Source: Stictocephala bisonia
Lineage: Eukaryota > Arthropoda > Insecta > Hemiptera > Membracidae
Reading direction: 5' to 3'
Assembly: GCA_035578905.1 (NCBI GenBank)
Contig: JAQJVL010000327.1
Location: 124,001-188,000, forward strand
DNA length: 64,000 bases
The notes below the pieces were generated by a model, which saw nothing but the letters and a program-made list of their open reading frames with translations, searched no databases and had not been told where the DNA came from. Shown one piece after another: positions 23,780 to 33,989 of this stretch. Both the position numbers and the translations under genes were made by a program. Positions within the stretch are counted from its first letter, which is position 1. Every line of letters begins with the position of its first letter.

Positions 23780-24775
23780 CAAAAAATGTACAAACGTTTA
23801 AAAGTGAGTGGTGTAATTGAATCCAAAACATTGGATTCAACCAACCAAAAGGTAACATAGTGTATTGCATATAAATACAATAAAATGCATATGCATATAA
23901 ATGGTAGCAAATGTTTACTGGTTAGACATGCTGACAATTTTAAACACTAACAGAATGTTGAATTAACATCTAAGTTACCAAATGTTAATTGAACCAAAAC
24001 TTTCGAGCCAGATTCAAAAACTACTTTACATAGAGCAGTAGAATCAGAATTAATAATTAGTGCTTTTGTTGCTGAAAATACTTGACGTTAGGAATTATGG
24101 ATACGCTAACCAATCTTTTTAAAAAACATTTCTTGTTAGTGAAGTTATAAAGGAAGTCATACAAAAGTAGCGTAAGTAATAAAGAATGCTCTAGCTGTAT
24201 ATTAATTAAATACAATCGAGCAAAAACTTCAAAATGCATAATACGATTTCCTAGTTGTTGACGAATCAACTGATTTATCATCAAATAAATCACTGGCTAT
24301 AGTTGTCCATTATTACGATGGCAACTAAATCAGTTGAAGATTCGTTTTTTTAAGAATGGTAGACATAACATGGCGTGTTTTGTAGACAAAACACAAGTCG
24401 TGTTTTGTTTCGAGCAAGTGATTTACGAAATAACTTGCAAATATCAGTAAACATTTTCTAGGATTTGCTGCAGACAACAGCGACACAATGATGGGAAAAC
24501 ATTATGGTCATCAGGCCTTATTAAAGATTTAATTGAAATGTTGTTTGTTGCTGGGTGCATATGCCCCAGTTTTCATTTTTGCACATCCGTAGCTTGCAAA
24601 CAACATCCTAAAACTATAGAAGAGATACGTTTAGATATATATAATTTCATACAACAACCAAAAAGATTATGTAAATTCCACCAAATACAATCACTCTTTA
24701 ACATAAAACTCCACAATTTGTTGAGATTAAGTAAAAATCGTTGGCAACAATGTTGTTGAAAGAGTTGTAGAGCCG
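23780..24775 (+). pseudogene. hAT-superfamily transposase relic
   Basis: Several frames together give a hAT-type transposase. WIQPT and RHADNF..H near 23830-23945 resemble a BED zinc finger, and AVESELIISAFVAEN lies near 24045. FLVVDESTDLSSNKSLAIVV at about 24248-24305 is the conserved hAT catalytic-core motif, with Asp in VDEST. AADNSDTMMGKH and then FVAGCICPSFHFCTSVACK...RLCKFHQIQSL at 24470-24700 match the next conserved region. The C-terminal dimerisation domain is not seen, because the copy ends where a Penelope-like element begins. Many stops and frameshifts show it is dead. The exact hAT family cannot be fixed from this. Confidence 0.7.
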
Positions 24776-24839
24776 TGGAGTCCGCTGATTTCTTATTTTA
24801 ATTACAGATCTTCTAAAACTTGTCTTAAAACAAAACTAA

Positions 24840-25960
24840 TTTGAATTCGAAGGAAAGTTTTACACTCAGAAAGATGGATTAGCCATAGGCAACCCACTCT
24901 CAGGACTCATTGCTGACATCTTCCTCAACCACATCAAAAAGCATATATTGAATACAAACAACCCAACACTTACAAAAATTAAAACAAGCAGAACTAGTAT
25001 TAACTCAGTTCAATAATCTGCATAAAGATCTCAAATTTACACTCGAAACCGGAGAAAATGATCAATTTCCTAGACGTTACTATCAGGAAATCAAACAATC
25101 ATTTATAATTTGAAATATATCGAAAACCAACAGCAACAGATCACACAATTCATAAATCATCCAACTATCCTTGGTCCCATAAGATTGCGGCATACAACTC
25201 CATGGTTCATAGATTACTGACGTATCCTTTAAATCAAGAAGCATACATAAAAGAATATTTTACAATAAAACATATAGCTAGAGCAAATGGATCCAGAACT
25301 GAAATAATCGACTCCATAATAAATAGACACAAGCAAAACAAGAAGAAAGAAAGAGAAAAATCTGAAAAAAGATATATAAAAATGCAATACTATGGGAAAA
25401 TCAATAATAGCATTAATAGATTATTTAACAAAAACAATACTGTTCTTGCACATACCGTCAACAATACTCTCCAAAAATTTTTACAAAACAATCCAGCCAC
25501 CTCAAATAATTGTGACAAATCTGGTATTTACAGAATCAAATGTAATGAATGTCCCACATTTTATATTGGCCAAACTGGGAGATCTTTCAAACAAAGATTT
25601 AAAGAACATATATAAAAAAATTCCCAACACCAACATTCCACTTACGCTGAACACTTAATATTTGAATCTCATAGTTATACGTCTATTGAAAATAATATGG
25701 ACATTATTCAAATCTTACCGAAAAGCCTTAAACTCGATGTCAAAGAAGAATTAGCCATCTACAAAGCAAAAAATACTGATCCAAATAATTTACTAAATGA
25801 CCAAATATCTTTCCAATCTAACATTATATTTGATACATATATACACAATACAAGTAAACGTCACACAACACAAATTTATTACAATATAAGCACAAAATGC
25901 ACAAATATACTACAATACAAGCACAAAATGCACAAATATTATGGTGATCGATTTCGGTGA
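24840..25960 (+). pseudogene. Penelope-like RT and GIY-YIG endonuclease relic
   Basis: The first part reads FEFEGKFYTQKDGLAIGNPL and SGLIADIFLNH, matching the Penelope RT block GLAMGSPLS. Several frameshifts follow, with pieces like FTLETGEND, IRKSNN and YRKPTATDHTIH. From 25202 an open frame of 137 codons gives MVHRLLTYPLNQEAYIKEYF, then CDKSGIYRIKCNECPTFYIG and QTGRSFKQRFKEHI. This is the GIY-YIG nuclease core, with GIY near residue 108, YIG near 121 and the catalytic Arg in QRF, ending early at a TAA. Another frame from 25697 carries the C-terminal part. Frameshifts and the missing N terminus make it inactive. Confidence 0.8.
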
Positions 25961-26098
25961 ACCACGCTCACCTTCCTCACCACCACCGAAATCGATCACC
26001 ATAATATTTGTGCATTTTGTGCTTGTATTGTAGTATATTTGTGCATTTTGTGCTTATATTGTAATAAATTTGTGTTGTGTGACGTTTACTTGTATTGT
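25845..26098. repeat. Perfect 115-bp inverted repeat with 24-bp loop
   Basis: By eye, 25845-25959 and 25984-26098 are exact reverse complements, separated by 24 bp (AACCACGCTC to TCACCAC). Each arm itself contains a 29-bp-class direct duplication around ATAAGCACAAAATGCACAAA and ACAAGCACAAAATGCACAAA. It lies at the 3' end of the Penelope-like coding region. The perfect identity contrasts with the decayed coding part, so the inversion is either recent or kept identical by gene conversion. Confidence 0.9.
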
Positions 26099-26362
26099 AT
26101 ATGTACCAACACGTATTATGCTAATTAAAAAACTACATATATACAGAAACAAAGAAAACATACATAACTAATAAATACAACAGGAAGATATCTAGACACA
26201 ATTAAATTGCAAAAAAGACTCAATATTTACGTTTAATATTACATCATCTGTGATAATAACAACTAGCTAACAAAAACAGTTTATTATTTTATGTATTTTC
26301 AGGTTAATAAGTTTTAACTAATTTAAATTTTTATTGATGCCTTCAAGATATTTTGTTGTATT

Positions 26363-26404
26363 GTACACCTGAAGATGACCTAAGGATCGAAACATGTAGT
26401 ATAT
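26363..26404 (+). ncRNA. Hammerhead-ribozyme-like motif at Penelope terminus
   Basis: The order fits a type I hammerhead. The helix I strand GTACAC (26363-26368) is followed by CTGAAGA (26369-26375). An extra T and helix II come next: GACC/GGATC, with a bulged A and a TAA loop (26377-26388). GAAA (26389-26392), a minimal helix III ACATGT, cleavage base A (26398) and the second helix I strand GTATAT (26399-26404) complete it. Helix I pairs at five of six positions (one A-C mismatch, one G-T). Hammerhead motifs in Penelope-like elements are established knowledge. The extra T before helix II, the bulge and the very short helix III make activity of this copy uncertain. Confidence 0.45.
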
Positions 26405-26691
26405 TAAATAAAAGTGATTGGAAAAGGTAATATATTTTATTTCTCAACTATATATTTTAATTTGTACGCCCATCAATATGGAATAGACGCCGCTAAAAGT
26501 ATTGTGGTTGCCTTAGAAAATCCCATAATAAAAGCTTATTTCTTGATTCTGGAATGTTTTTTACTTTCTGTTGTGCAGATGAATTTGACATACCATCGTC
26601 TTCATAAACTGTTTGAGTTCTTTTGAAAATATACCAGAGATAATTTTTAAATACTATATGGATTCAAAATTTCTATCTGAAACTCTTATTA

Positions 26692-26694
<3 letters not shown>

Positions 26695-26746
<52 letters not shown>
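26695..26746. repeat. (TA)n microsatellite
   Basis: An uninterrupted TA dinucleotide run of about 25 units. Confidence 0.95.
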
Positions 26747-26747
<1 letters not shown>

Positions 26748-27167
26748 CAACTAAAAATGAAATAAATTGAAAATATGTATTTTGGAGGAAGAGTTGAAGC
26801 TCTTATTTTAACACTGAAAGATAAAAACATGGAAGGGAAAATTCCCTAGTTTAAGTTAAAACTCACTTATTTAGCCAGATCAACAAATACAATTGCATTA
26901 ACCATGTCAGTTACAATAATAATTAATAATGAGCTTTAAAACTATACTCGTGAAAATACAATCAAATTAAATATAATTTATTTTAATGACTACCAGCCAG
27001 AAATTCCCGGACGCTGTAGACACTCCCCTCCAAAGGCATTTTCTTTATCCCTCTTTTAAAAGCTCAGTGATCCTGCTCAATTTTTAGTGATAATGTAAGA
27101 CAATTGTAGAGTTTAATATCGTTGTTCAGCGTATTTGTATAATACTTATTTTTTGTTTAGTAATTAA
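26747..27167. other. AT-rich stretch upstream of a coding relic
   Basis: A slightly GC-richer block at 26995-27060 (AATTCCCGGACGCTGTAGAC) precedes the degenerate frame that starts at 27168. It may be the leader of that unit. No gene is seen. Confidence 0.3.
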
Positions 27168-27815
27168 ATGGCAGATACGTCATCAAAGCAAGTTCAGACT
27201 ACACTTCAGTGGGAATGTTCCATTTTTGGTCATCCTAAAGTATTGAGTGATATTTATTTATCAAACTATGATGATGTCATTAAATATTAACGTTATATTC
27301 GACATGAGTTGAAACCAGATATATCATAAAAAGATCTAACGGTGACTGAGATTTTAGATATTCTAATGGAGAAAGGTAAAACATTTTGGTGAAAGCATAC
27401 ATTCCCAAAGTGTCTCGTACTCGTGTCTTGCAAATGGGGAAAGTATATAATAAAAATTATAGAAATATATTAAGATCAAAAGGAAGGAATGGCACAAAAA
27501 GTTAAGATTTAGCTTTGGAACATTTTTAAAGTGAAATTAAGCGTCTTTTTACGTAGCATCTTGCAAGTTCAAGTTTTTCTTAGAGTGGGTGTACAAAAGA
27601 AATAAAAGCTCCTGTGCTTGTACAAAAAGTTTAAATTCATCAAAGAAAAGATTACAAAATTAGTATCAGCACACTTGATGAGTCTTTACTTAGATCTTCA
27701 GCCAAGAGAGAGGATCGAAAGTTAAGGGTGATTCGACAAGAGCTTAAATACAAACAACATTTGGAAGCTAAGGCAACTAAATACAACACAAAATGTGTTT
27801 CAAAAAATTAATATA
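27168..27815 (+). pseudogene. Degenerate coding relic of unidentified protein
   Basis: An ATG at 27168 opens 40 codons beginning MADTSSKQVQTTLQWECSIF, followed by a stop. The frame continues through RYIRHELKPDIS, LTVTEILDILMEKGK, VSRTRVLQMGKVYNKN and ILRSKGRNGTK in shifted frames. It ends near REDRKLRVIRQELKYKQHLE and AKATKYNTKC. The mixed charged and hydrophobic composition and the preserved amino-acid texture across several frames point to a decayed gene, possibly a repetitive element protein. I have a vague impression of similar arthropod uncharacterised proteins but cannot name a family. At least four stops or frameshifts are present. Confidence 0.4.
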
Positions 27816-27889
27816 TAACGAATATAAAATGAAAATTAGATAAGCTAAGCAATAAAACCAATTATAAAACTGTTAAATTTGTTCTATAC

Positions 27890-28079
27890 GGTTGACCGAT
27901 CGCCGGACTAAAATAAGGTTGACCTGTCGCGGGACTAAAATAAGGTTGACCTATCGTGGGACTAAAATAAGGTTGACATATCATGGGACTAAAATAAGGT
28001 TGACCTATCGCGGGACTAAAATAAGGTTGACCGATCGCGGGACTAAAATAACGTTGACGGGGCTAAAACAAGGTTGACC
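27890..28079 (+). repeat. 27-bp tandem repeat, about seven units
   Basis: The unit GGTTGACC(T/G)ATCGCGGGACTAAAATAA is repeated six times at exact 27-bp spacing, followed by two shortened units. Because 27 is a multiple of three and one frame lacks stops, it gives a nine-residue peptide repeat (TKIRLTYRG). No start signal or longer context supports a real protein. Confidence 0.9.
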
Positions 28080-29540
28080 TAGAGGCAAAACATCAAAGAC
28101 TAAATGCTCGTAATTGAAAATTCAATCGCGTTTTATTATTGGAAGAAAAGTGTCCCTTTGACTGGAAACACTTTTTCTAGTGTCTAAAATTGACAGCTTA
28201 TTGAAAAATGTTAATTAAAATGTAATCCACAGTTTATATAGGTTTTATTAAATTCAATATAGGTTTTATTAAATTGAGATAAGCCTGTAAAGTATACATA
28301 CATACAGAACAAGTGTCCTGTCTCAAACAAGTTAATACCAACTTGTGGAAGAATATTGTCCCTCAGTTTTCTTGTATTTTTGCGTAGTAGAAGTAGTGCA
28401 GGTTGTCTTCGGTTACGTGGGGAGGACAGGCGAGTAAAAATTTAATTTTTCAGCAAGTCACTCCTAAACCATGGTAGAACAACGTATATTCAAAAGCGGT
28501 CACCTGAAAAACCTGCACTATCTAATTTCCAAAAATATCATAAAACACAAATAACACAAAGTAGAGAGATTATACAAATGGAAAAAACAAGTTGGGAACA
28601 AGTCTGGATAGGTATAGGAGAAAAAAATTGACATGCCATGGATGGGTTTCAATAAATAGGCTAAAGTTTAATGAAAATGTCTCAAATAATTATAAACAAT
28701 ACTGAACTTAGTTTATGTTTTATATAATATCATAATAAGTATGTAATAATGGAAGTAGGCTTGTCAGATTACAATAGTACATATCAACTAGAAAGCTATT
28801 TAGAGGTCAATGTTTCCTTACTATAAAGAGTAATCTACATTTAAAAAAATAGATACTACAGTAGATCTAGATATCTATAGTATCAGATACACTACGGCCG
28901 CTTTCCAGAAAATGCATTATTGTACTGACTTACAGTTTTGGAATATTTAGAATGGCTTTCATAAAATGCCGGATACATGGAAACAAGCGAAAGCCATTGT
29001 TTTATTGAAACTAGATAGAGATGAGTACAAAATAGATTAGATTGGTCAACAGGGAAAGACAGCCGAATTTCTATTACCCAATATTTTTTAGGATGAAAAG
29101 GGGTGTGCAGGCATTACGAAACAGCAATCACCATCTCTTTATATAACAACTGCCTACAACACAGTTGTATCCCAGTATTATTAAATATGTTGATATAAAC
29201 AAATAAAACGTACGGTAACCAAGCATTACTTATAGTTGAAAGATGATTAATTAACTGTTGTTTGACATTATTGACACCAAATAATAACAATAATAACAAT
29301 CAGACATGTTGCAGAACACTTGGGTTTTAATATTGACTCGTTTATAGAAGTGCCATACTTTTAGAAATATAATAGCTTTGAATGTGGCCTAAAAGTTCTG
29401 ATAACAAGTAAAACAATCTTATGTAGCAACTGACTTGATGAATCACGTGCACAGACTGACCTGAATGGTATACATTATTTTAAAACCTAGTATTAGTGCA
29501 ATGTGTATAAATACAGTAATATGATTAAGCTTGTTGGCAA
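28080..29540. other. Degenerate region with weak coding traces
   Basis: A small direct duplication (TATAGGTTTTATTAAATT) lies at 28238-28276. Around 28955-29030 one frame reads MPDTWKQAKAIVLLKLDRDE, which resembles the N-terminal reverse transcriptase block of non-LTR elements (TWK.AKV...KKGD), but the remainder does not continue convincingly. Nothing else is recognised. Confidence 0.3.
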
Positions 29541-29589
29541 TGTTAGCTTAACGAGTTTTGCCATCAGCAAATGTATTAAAGAAACTGTA

Positions 29590-30262
29590 GCTCCTTCTAC
29601 TGTAAATATTGTAAATAGTAGTTCTCATAAGATGGTAGAATGTTAAAAAAACAAAGCAGTAATAATTAATGGCAAAATGCAAGTAGAAAAGGGTATAACA
29701 AAACATCAACCTCAACTAAAATGTCTCAAATGCCTAGTACCTATTGTGTGTAAAAATCAGTTTGATGTATTAACATAATTTTAAGATGTTAGCGAATCTA
29801 CCGAAAAGTATTGTAATAATGAATTTACTAATACAAACCAAAATGTGTTACTAGTAACAAAATTATTTTAAACAGAAACACCAAGGAAAAGGTTATAAAA
29901 CCATCGATAATGGTAAAACAAAAAGTAAAAATACTGATACTACACCTTGTAAAAAAAATACTAATATTAGTGATAAGATACCTGTAAGTAAAGAATAATG
30001 TGATAAATTTAACAAAAATGTTTTTCTTATCGGAGACTCCATAATTCGCGATTCAAGTAATCTATGCCGTAAGAGGGGTGCTTTCATTGAGTGTTGCCCA
30101 GGTGGAAGAATACTTGACATACAGATGAAACTCAAAATATCTTAATCATGATTTGTCTGTTATATGCATGTGGGTACAACCCGGGCAGGTTACAATAGAG
30201 AATATTAAAGTCAACCTATGATGATCTTAAATGCAACAAAAATATAATGAAAATAAAGAGGC
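29590..30262 (+). pseudogene. Retroelement ORF relic with SGNH-hydrolase-like segment
   Basis: Around 29700-29790 the frame reads KHQPQLKCLKCLVPIVCKNQ, FDVLT. From about 30017 it reads NVFLIGDSIIRDSSNLCRKR, GAFIECCPGGRILDI and then CMHVGT. The GDS block, the Pxx(G)ARI-like block and the HVGTN-like block occur in the order seen in SGNH/GDSL esterase-like domains, which some arthropod retroelement ORF1 proteins carry. HVGTT lacks the usual Asn, and stops follow. No RT is attached on the 3' side because an AT microsatellite interrupts at 30268. I infer a decayed ORF1. A host esterase relic is an alternative. Confidence 0.45.
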
Positions 30263-30264
30263 TT

Positions 30265-30267
<3 letters not shown>

Positions 30268-30327
<60 letters not shown>
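30268..30327. repeat. (AT)n microsatellite
   Basis: An uninterrupted AT dinucleotide run of about 30 units. The short open frame through it is incidental. Confidence 0.95.
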
Positions 30328-30329
<2 letters not shown>

Positions 30330-31240
30330 CAATGCCACCGTTAAAGTTTAAGGATTGTGTAAACAATAATAATCAGATGTATAAACTTGATATTACAAGT
30401 TTTCAATTAATTCGTTATCTCATAGTTATGATAATCCATTGTTCCAAAGTTTAAGAATCTTCATCGATAAATAGTACCAAACTATAGCCGAGTTACGTCT
30501 GAGGACATTCATTCAGCATACAGTTTCGTTGTTAAAGAAATTAAATAAAAATCACAGAAAGTATGTAAAAACTTTAAAACAATGGTTTTATGAGTCCTAA
30601 CATGTTTATTGAACGTGATACTAAGGAATCCGAAATGTTATCTATATAAAGAAGTTTTTTCAGATGTTTGTGTTGTATTGGTGGGTTAAATGACAAAGTT
30701 AAAATTTTTGTTCTAAAAGCGTTTTCTCTCTGAAGTCATTTATCAACTTTTAACGTTAAAACTTCTCCAGGAAAAACACTGGCCATTGTTTATTTATGTT
30801 GGTTTCACTCATTTCTGTTTTGTTATCATTCACTGATACACTTTCTAAATCAAAACAAATACATATATAAGTATTCACTTTACATACGCATGGATACGAA
30901 CATTGAAATATTTCCAATCATTAACTATTAAAAGCAACTTATAATTTTCTCACAAACGTATGAGTGAGTCCTTTTATAGATCAGGGTAAATTAATTGTCT
31001 ATAATTTATATCAGATGAGATGAGTGGCTCATGATAATTCGATTTGATTGACTAGTAGAATATAGTAGAGAAATAGCCATTTAGTTAGCTCTAGCAATTT
31101 CAAAATGGAGTAATTAATTGACACTTTTTAAATAAAAATGTCTTGTAAAACTGTTAGGTTAAAAGATTTTACACGTGAGCAATCGTTTTCAGCTAATTCT
31201 ATTACAAATCTATAGGTACTCAAACTATTATTGACAGGCT
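30328..31240. other. AT-rich non-coding stretch
   Basis: Nothing recognisable is seen on either strand. Confidence 0.4.
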
Positions 31241-31340
31241 ATTATTAGTGGAGTTTTGGTAAAAATGTATTTTACTGCAAGTACTCACAGCATCCAGAGA
31301 ATGCAGTAAATACATATTTTACCAAAACTCTACTAATAAT
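31241..31340. repeat. Short foldback hairpin, arms of 39 bp
   Basis: ATTATTAGTGGAGTTTTGGT at 31241 continues to TTTACTGCA at 31279, and pairs with 31302-31340 (TGCAGTAAAT to CTACTAATAAT) with only a few mismatches. The loop is about 22 bp. It may be a tiny MITE or a relic of one. Confidence 0.7.
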
Positions 31341-31629
31341 CGACTTACAATAAAATTTAAACTACCAATATATTTATAATAAAATTTCTACAAAAATGAT
31401 TTCTTTTGTGTACAATTTACAAAACCTAACAATTTACAAGATATTTTGATTTAAAAAATGTAAACGACCGCTATTTTGGAATGGTTAAAGATAAATTAAT
31501 GGCTATTTGGACAGGGTTGAATATTGCAAGTTGTCAAGAAATAAGAAATCGGATTCTTTCTGGACCTCCGCGGCTATGGTCATGCTGTGCAGGTAGACAC
31601 AACAGGTTAACATTTAAGGAGTTGCGACG

Positions 31630-31714
31630 AATAAAAGCCAATAGTAGACAGAGAGTTACCACTTGTTGATAAATAAAAGCCAATAGTAGACAGAGAGTTA
31701 CCACTTGTTGATAA
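31630..31714 (+). repeat. 42-bp tandem duplication
   Basis: AATAAAAGCCAATAGTAGAC...ACTTGTTGAT occurs twice in a row without differences, which suggests a recent duplication. An open frame of 62 codons at 31481-31669 ends in it. I do not recognise that peptide, and it is probably chance. Confidence 0.85.
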
Positions 31715-33205
31715 ATACTGTAACTGACTCACAATAATCAGCACGAAAAAAGTCCTAGCAAAATTACAAACTACTAATACAGAAAACGGCTGCCATGTTT
31801 GGAATCACTTTATCAAAGGTACTGCAGTGGCGCAATATCAAGGTTTAATTTTATACAATGTGCGTTCTATCAGTACAAGAAAAAAATATGAAAAGGACCA
31901 GTACATCACCACATAATGTAAAAAAATACTTTACATAATTTGTTGATGTTAATGATTGCTTTAAAAAAGAATAATTAACGGTGTAAATAACTTGTATACA
32001 ATTTATATATTATGTATATATTATAAATTGTTATATTGACAATTCCACAACGCCGCTTATTATATAGAACGAATTGACCTGTGTTATTAAGCTATTCATC
32101 AATGACTTCCATTATACACTAGTATTTCATAATTTTGAATAATATTTCGTAATACACATTTCTAACGTATGATGTTTTTATATTATAATTTTTTTAACCG
32201 TACTACAATTTATTACGCTCTGGGCAATTTGAATGTTGAGTTCTTTATAGAGTTTATTAGAATTTTGCAATTACATTACTGTACCCACTTTTTGAGTAGT
32301 TCAAAAAATTACCAACTAACTGCTTACTGAATAGGAAAGTTTATCTCGAATTTTTTTTCTGAAAAAAAAAAACATTCTTCCAAGGTGTTAAATTATTTCC
32401 TCAGAAATAAGAAGAACCTAAAAGCTACGTTAAAGAGGGACTATCAGAACCTCATCACCGGAAATGTGTGTTCGGGCTCCTTCCGGTACTTACGCTCTTT
32501 ATGTTAAGTAAAAAAAGACTACTTTTTCCTTTAAAGTTTCTTGACTAAATTTTCTCTAAAAATTTGCTAATATAAGGTATTTTTAATTGAAAAATAACGT
32601 TCAGACATCTACTTATACTAGTCTATATGAATTAATAACATGAAATTAAAACTAGTAAACCCACAGACAGACAGACACGGAGCCCGCTCATGGAAACTGA
32701 ACATTTCAACTTAAACTATAAACATTGTTAATAATAATTAATTAATGTCCTAAACATATCATAGAGTATAGATGTTACAAATATCATTCTTTACAGCAAA
32801 TTTAGCAATGATAATAAATATCAAAGTTCGGTAATTGCCAATATAAAATACAAGAAAATCTATGTGGTGATATTTTTTTTAAAACTAACGGTTAGAAAGG
32901 AAAAATATAAAATTAGTTGTTGGCTAGATAAATTCACTATCTATTTAATGTGTTTAAATTTTTGACATAACTTGTTGTTTAAGTAAAAAAATTAACAGAT
33001 ATTTATAGCAAGGTGCTTACGATAATACTTATAAGATAAATATATAACTCATATTCCTTTGCCACATGTTAGTTTAAATGAGGATATTTATTTGAATTCA
33101 TAATAATAACAACTGGGACTTAAGAAATTCTGAACATCTTTTGGTGTTTTCTCTTGCACTGAAAGAATTAAAACTTTCGTAGAGAAAACACTAAAAGACG
33201 TTTAT
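31715..33205. other. AT-rich non-coding stretch
   Basis: A small GC-richer patch at 32435-32490 contains CTATCAGAACCTCATCA, whose complement recurs at 61392-61408. No gene is recognised. Confidence 0.35.
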
Positions 33206-33207
33206 TA

Positions 33208-33375
33208 TCACTGTACGTGTAGGGGCGAGTGGGTAGGTTAATACTCCTGAACATATAGGAGTTGTTCAATGCCACTGTACACGTTGGGACGGGACGGGTG
33301 GGGTCGCTGTACACTAACCCCTGTACATGTGGGGAAGGTGGGTCAATGCCAATGTACGTGTAGATGCGAGTGGTA
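33208..33375 (+). repeat. Guanine-rich minisatellite, plus orientation
   Basis: Four to five units share CACTGTACGTGTA and GGG blocks with the array at 5728-5970. A quadruplex-forming motif GGGACGGGACGGGTGGGG lies at 33286-33303. Confidence 0.75.
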
Positions 33376-33489
33376 TGTATTGAACTTGACATATAATACA
33401 TTCAATTTTGTAGATTAAATTTTGTGATTGGCCATAGAGTCTGTTTATATCGTTTAGAGCCCACCGAGACACGAACGTTAGTAATAAGC

Positions 33490-33640
33490 TCTCCCACCCA
33501 CCCATACACGTACAGTGAGGTAGGGAAGAGTCACCCATCCATACAAGTACAGTGGTACTGACCCACCCGCCCGCCCATTCACCTACATAAGTATCGAGTA
33601 ACCGACCTACCCGTACACGTAAAGTAGACTAAAATACAGT
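33490..33640 (-). repeat. Guanine-rich minisatellite, minus orientation
   Basis: The same family as 33208-33375 but inverted: CCCACCCACCCATACACGTA at 33493, and CCCACCCGCCCGCCC at 33562-33576, a perfect quadruplex motif on the minus strand. The two blocks are separated by about 115 bp of ordinary AT-rich DNA. Confidence 0.75.
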
Positions 33641-33989
33641 TATAACGTTGATACAATAAATAGTATACTACCTTAAAATATTTTAACATTTCATATATAC
33701 ATAAATATATATATATGTATATATGTAACGCATTTAGAAAGCATTAGATTTATTTTTAAATTGTGCTTTTTATACATTTATTGTTCATGTTCTTATTGGA
33801 GAAAACATGACTACATTTATTTTAGTTTTTACTATTACATATTTCGCAAGATATTATACTGAAAACTTTCACAATGCGTAAGGAATTAGACTCCGTAAAA
33901 ACAATAAAGGAGACATTAATAAAATAACACCTAGAAGGGTCAAATTTTACGGAAGATTTTATATCAAAACGATAACTATGTTAGCAGAA

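Larger units (their letters stand above)
24800..26430 (+). mobile_element. Penelope-like retroelement, 5'-truncated, with inverted-repeat tail
   Basis: The element starts inside the reverse transcriptase (about 24840) and runs through a GIY-YIG endonuclease. It continues into a long perfect inverted repeat (25845-26098) and ends near 26430 with the Penelope-type terminus CCTGAAGATGACC...GAAACATGTAGTA. The order RT then GIY-YIG is diagnostic of Penelope-like elements. It abuts a hAT relic on the left. Direct and inverted terminal duplications are known for this class. Confidence 0.85.
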
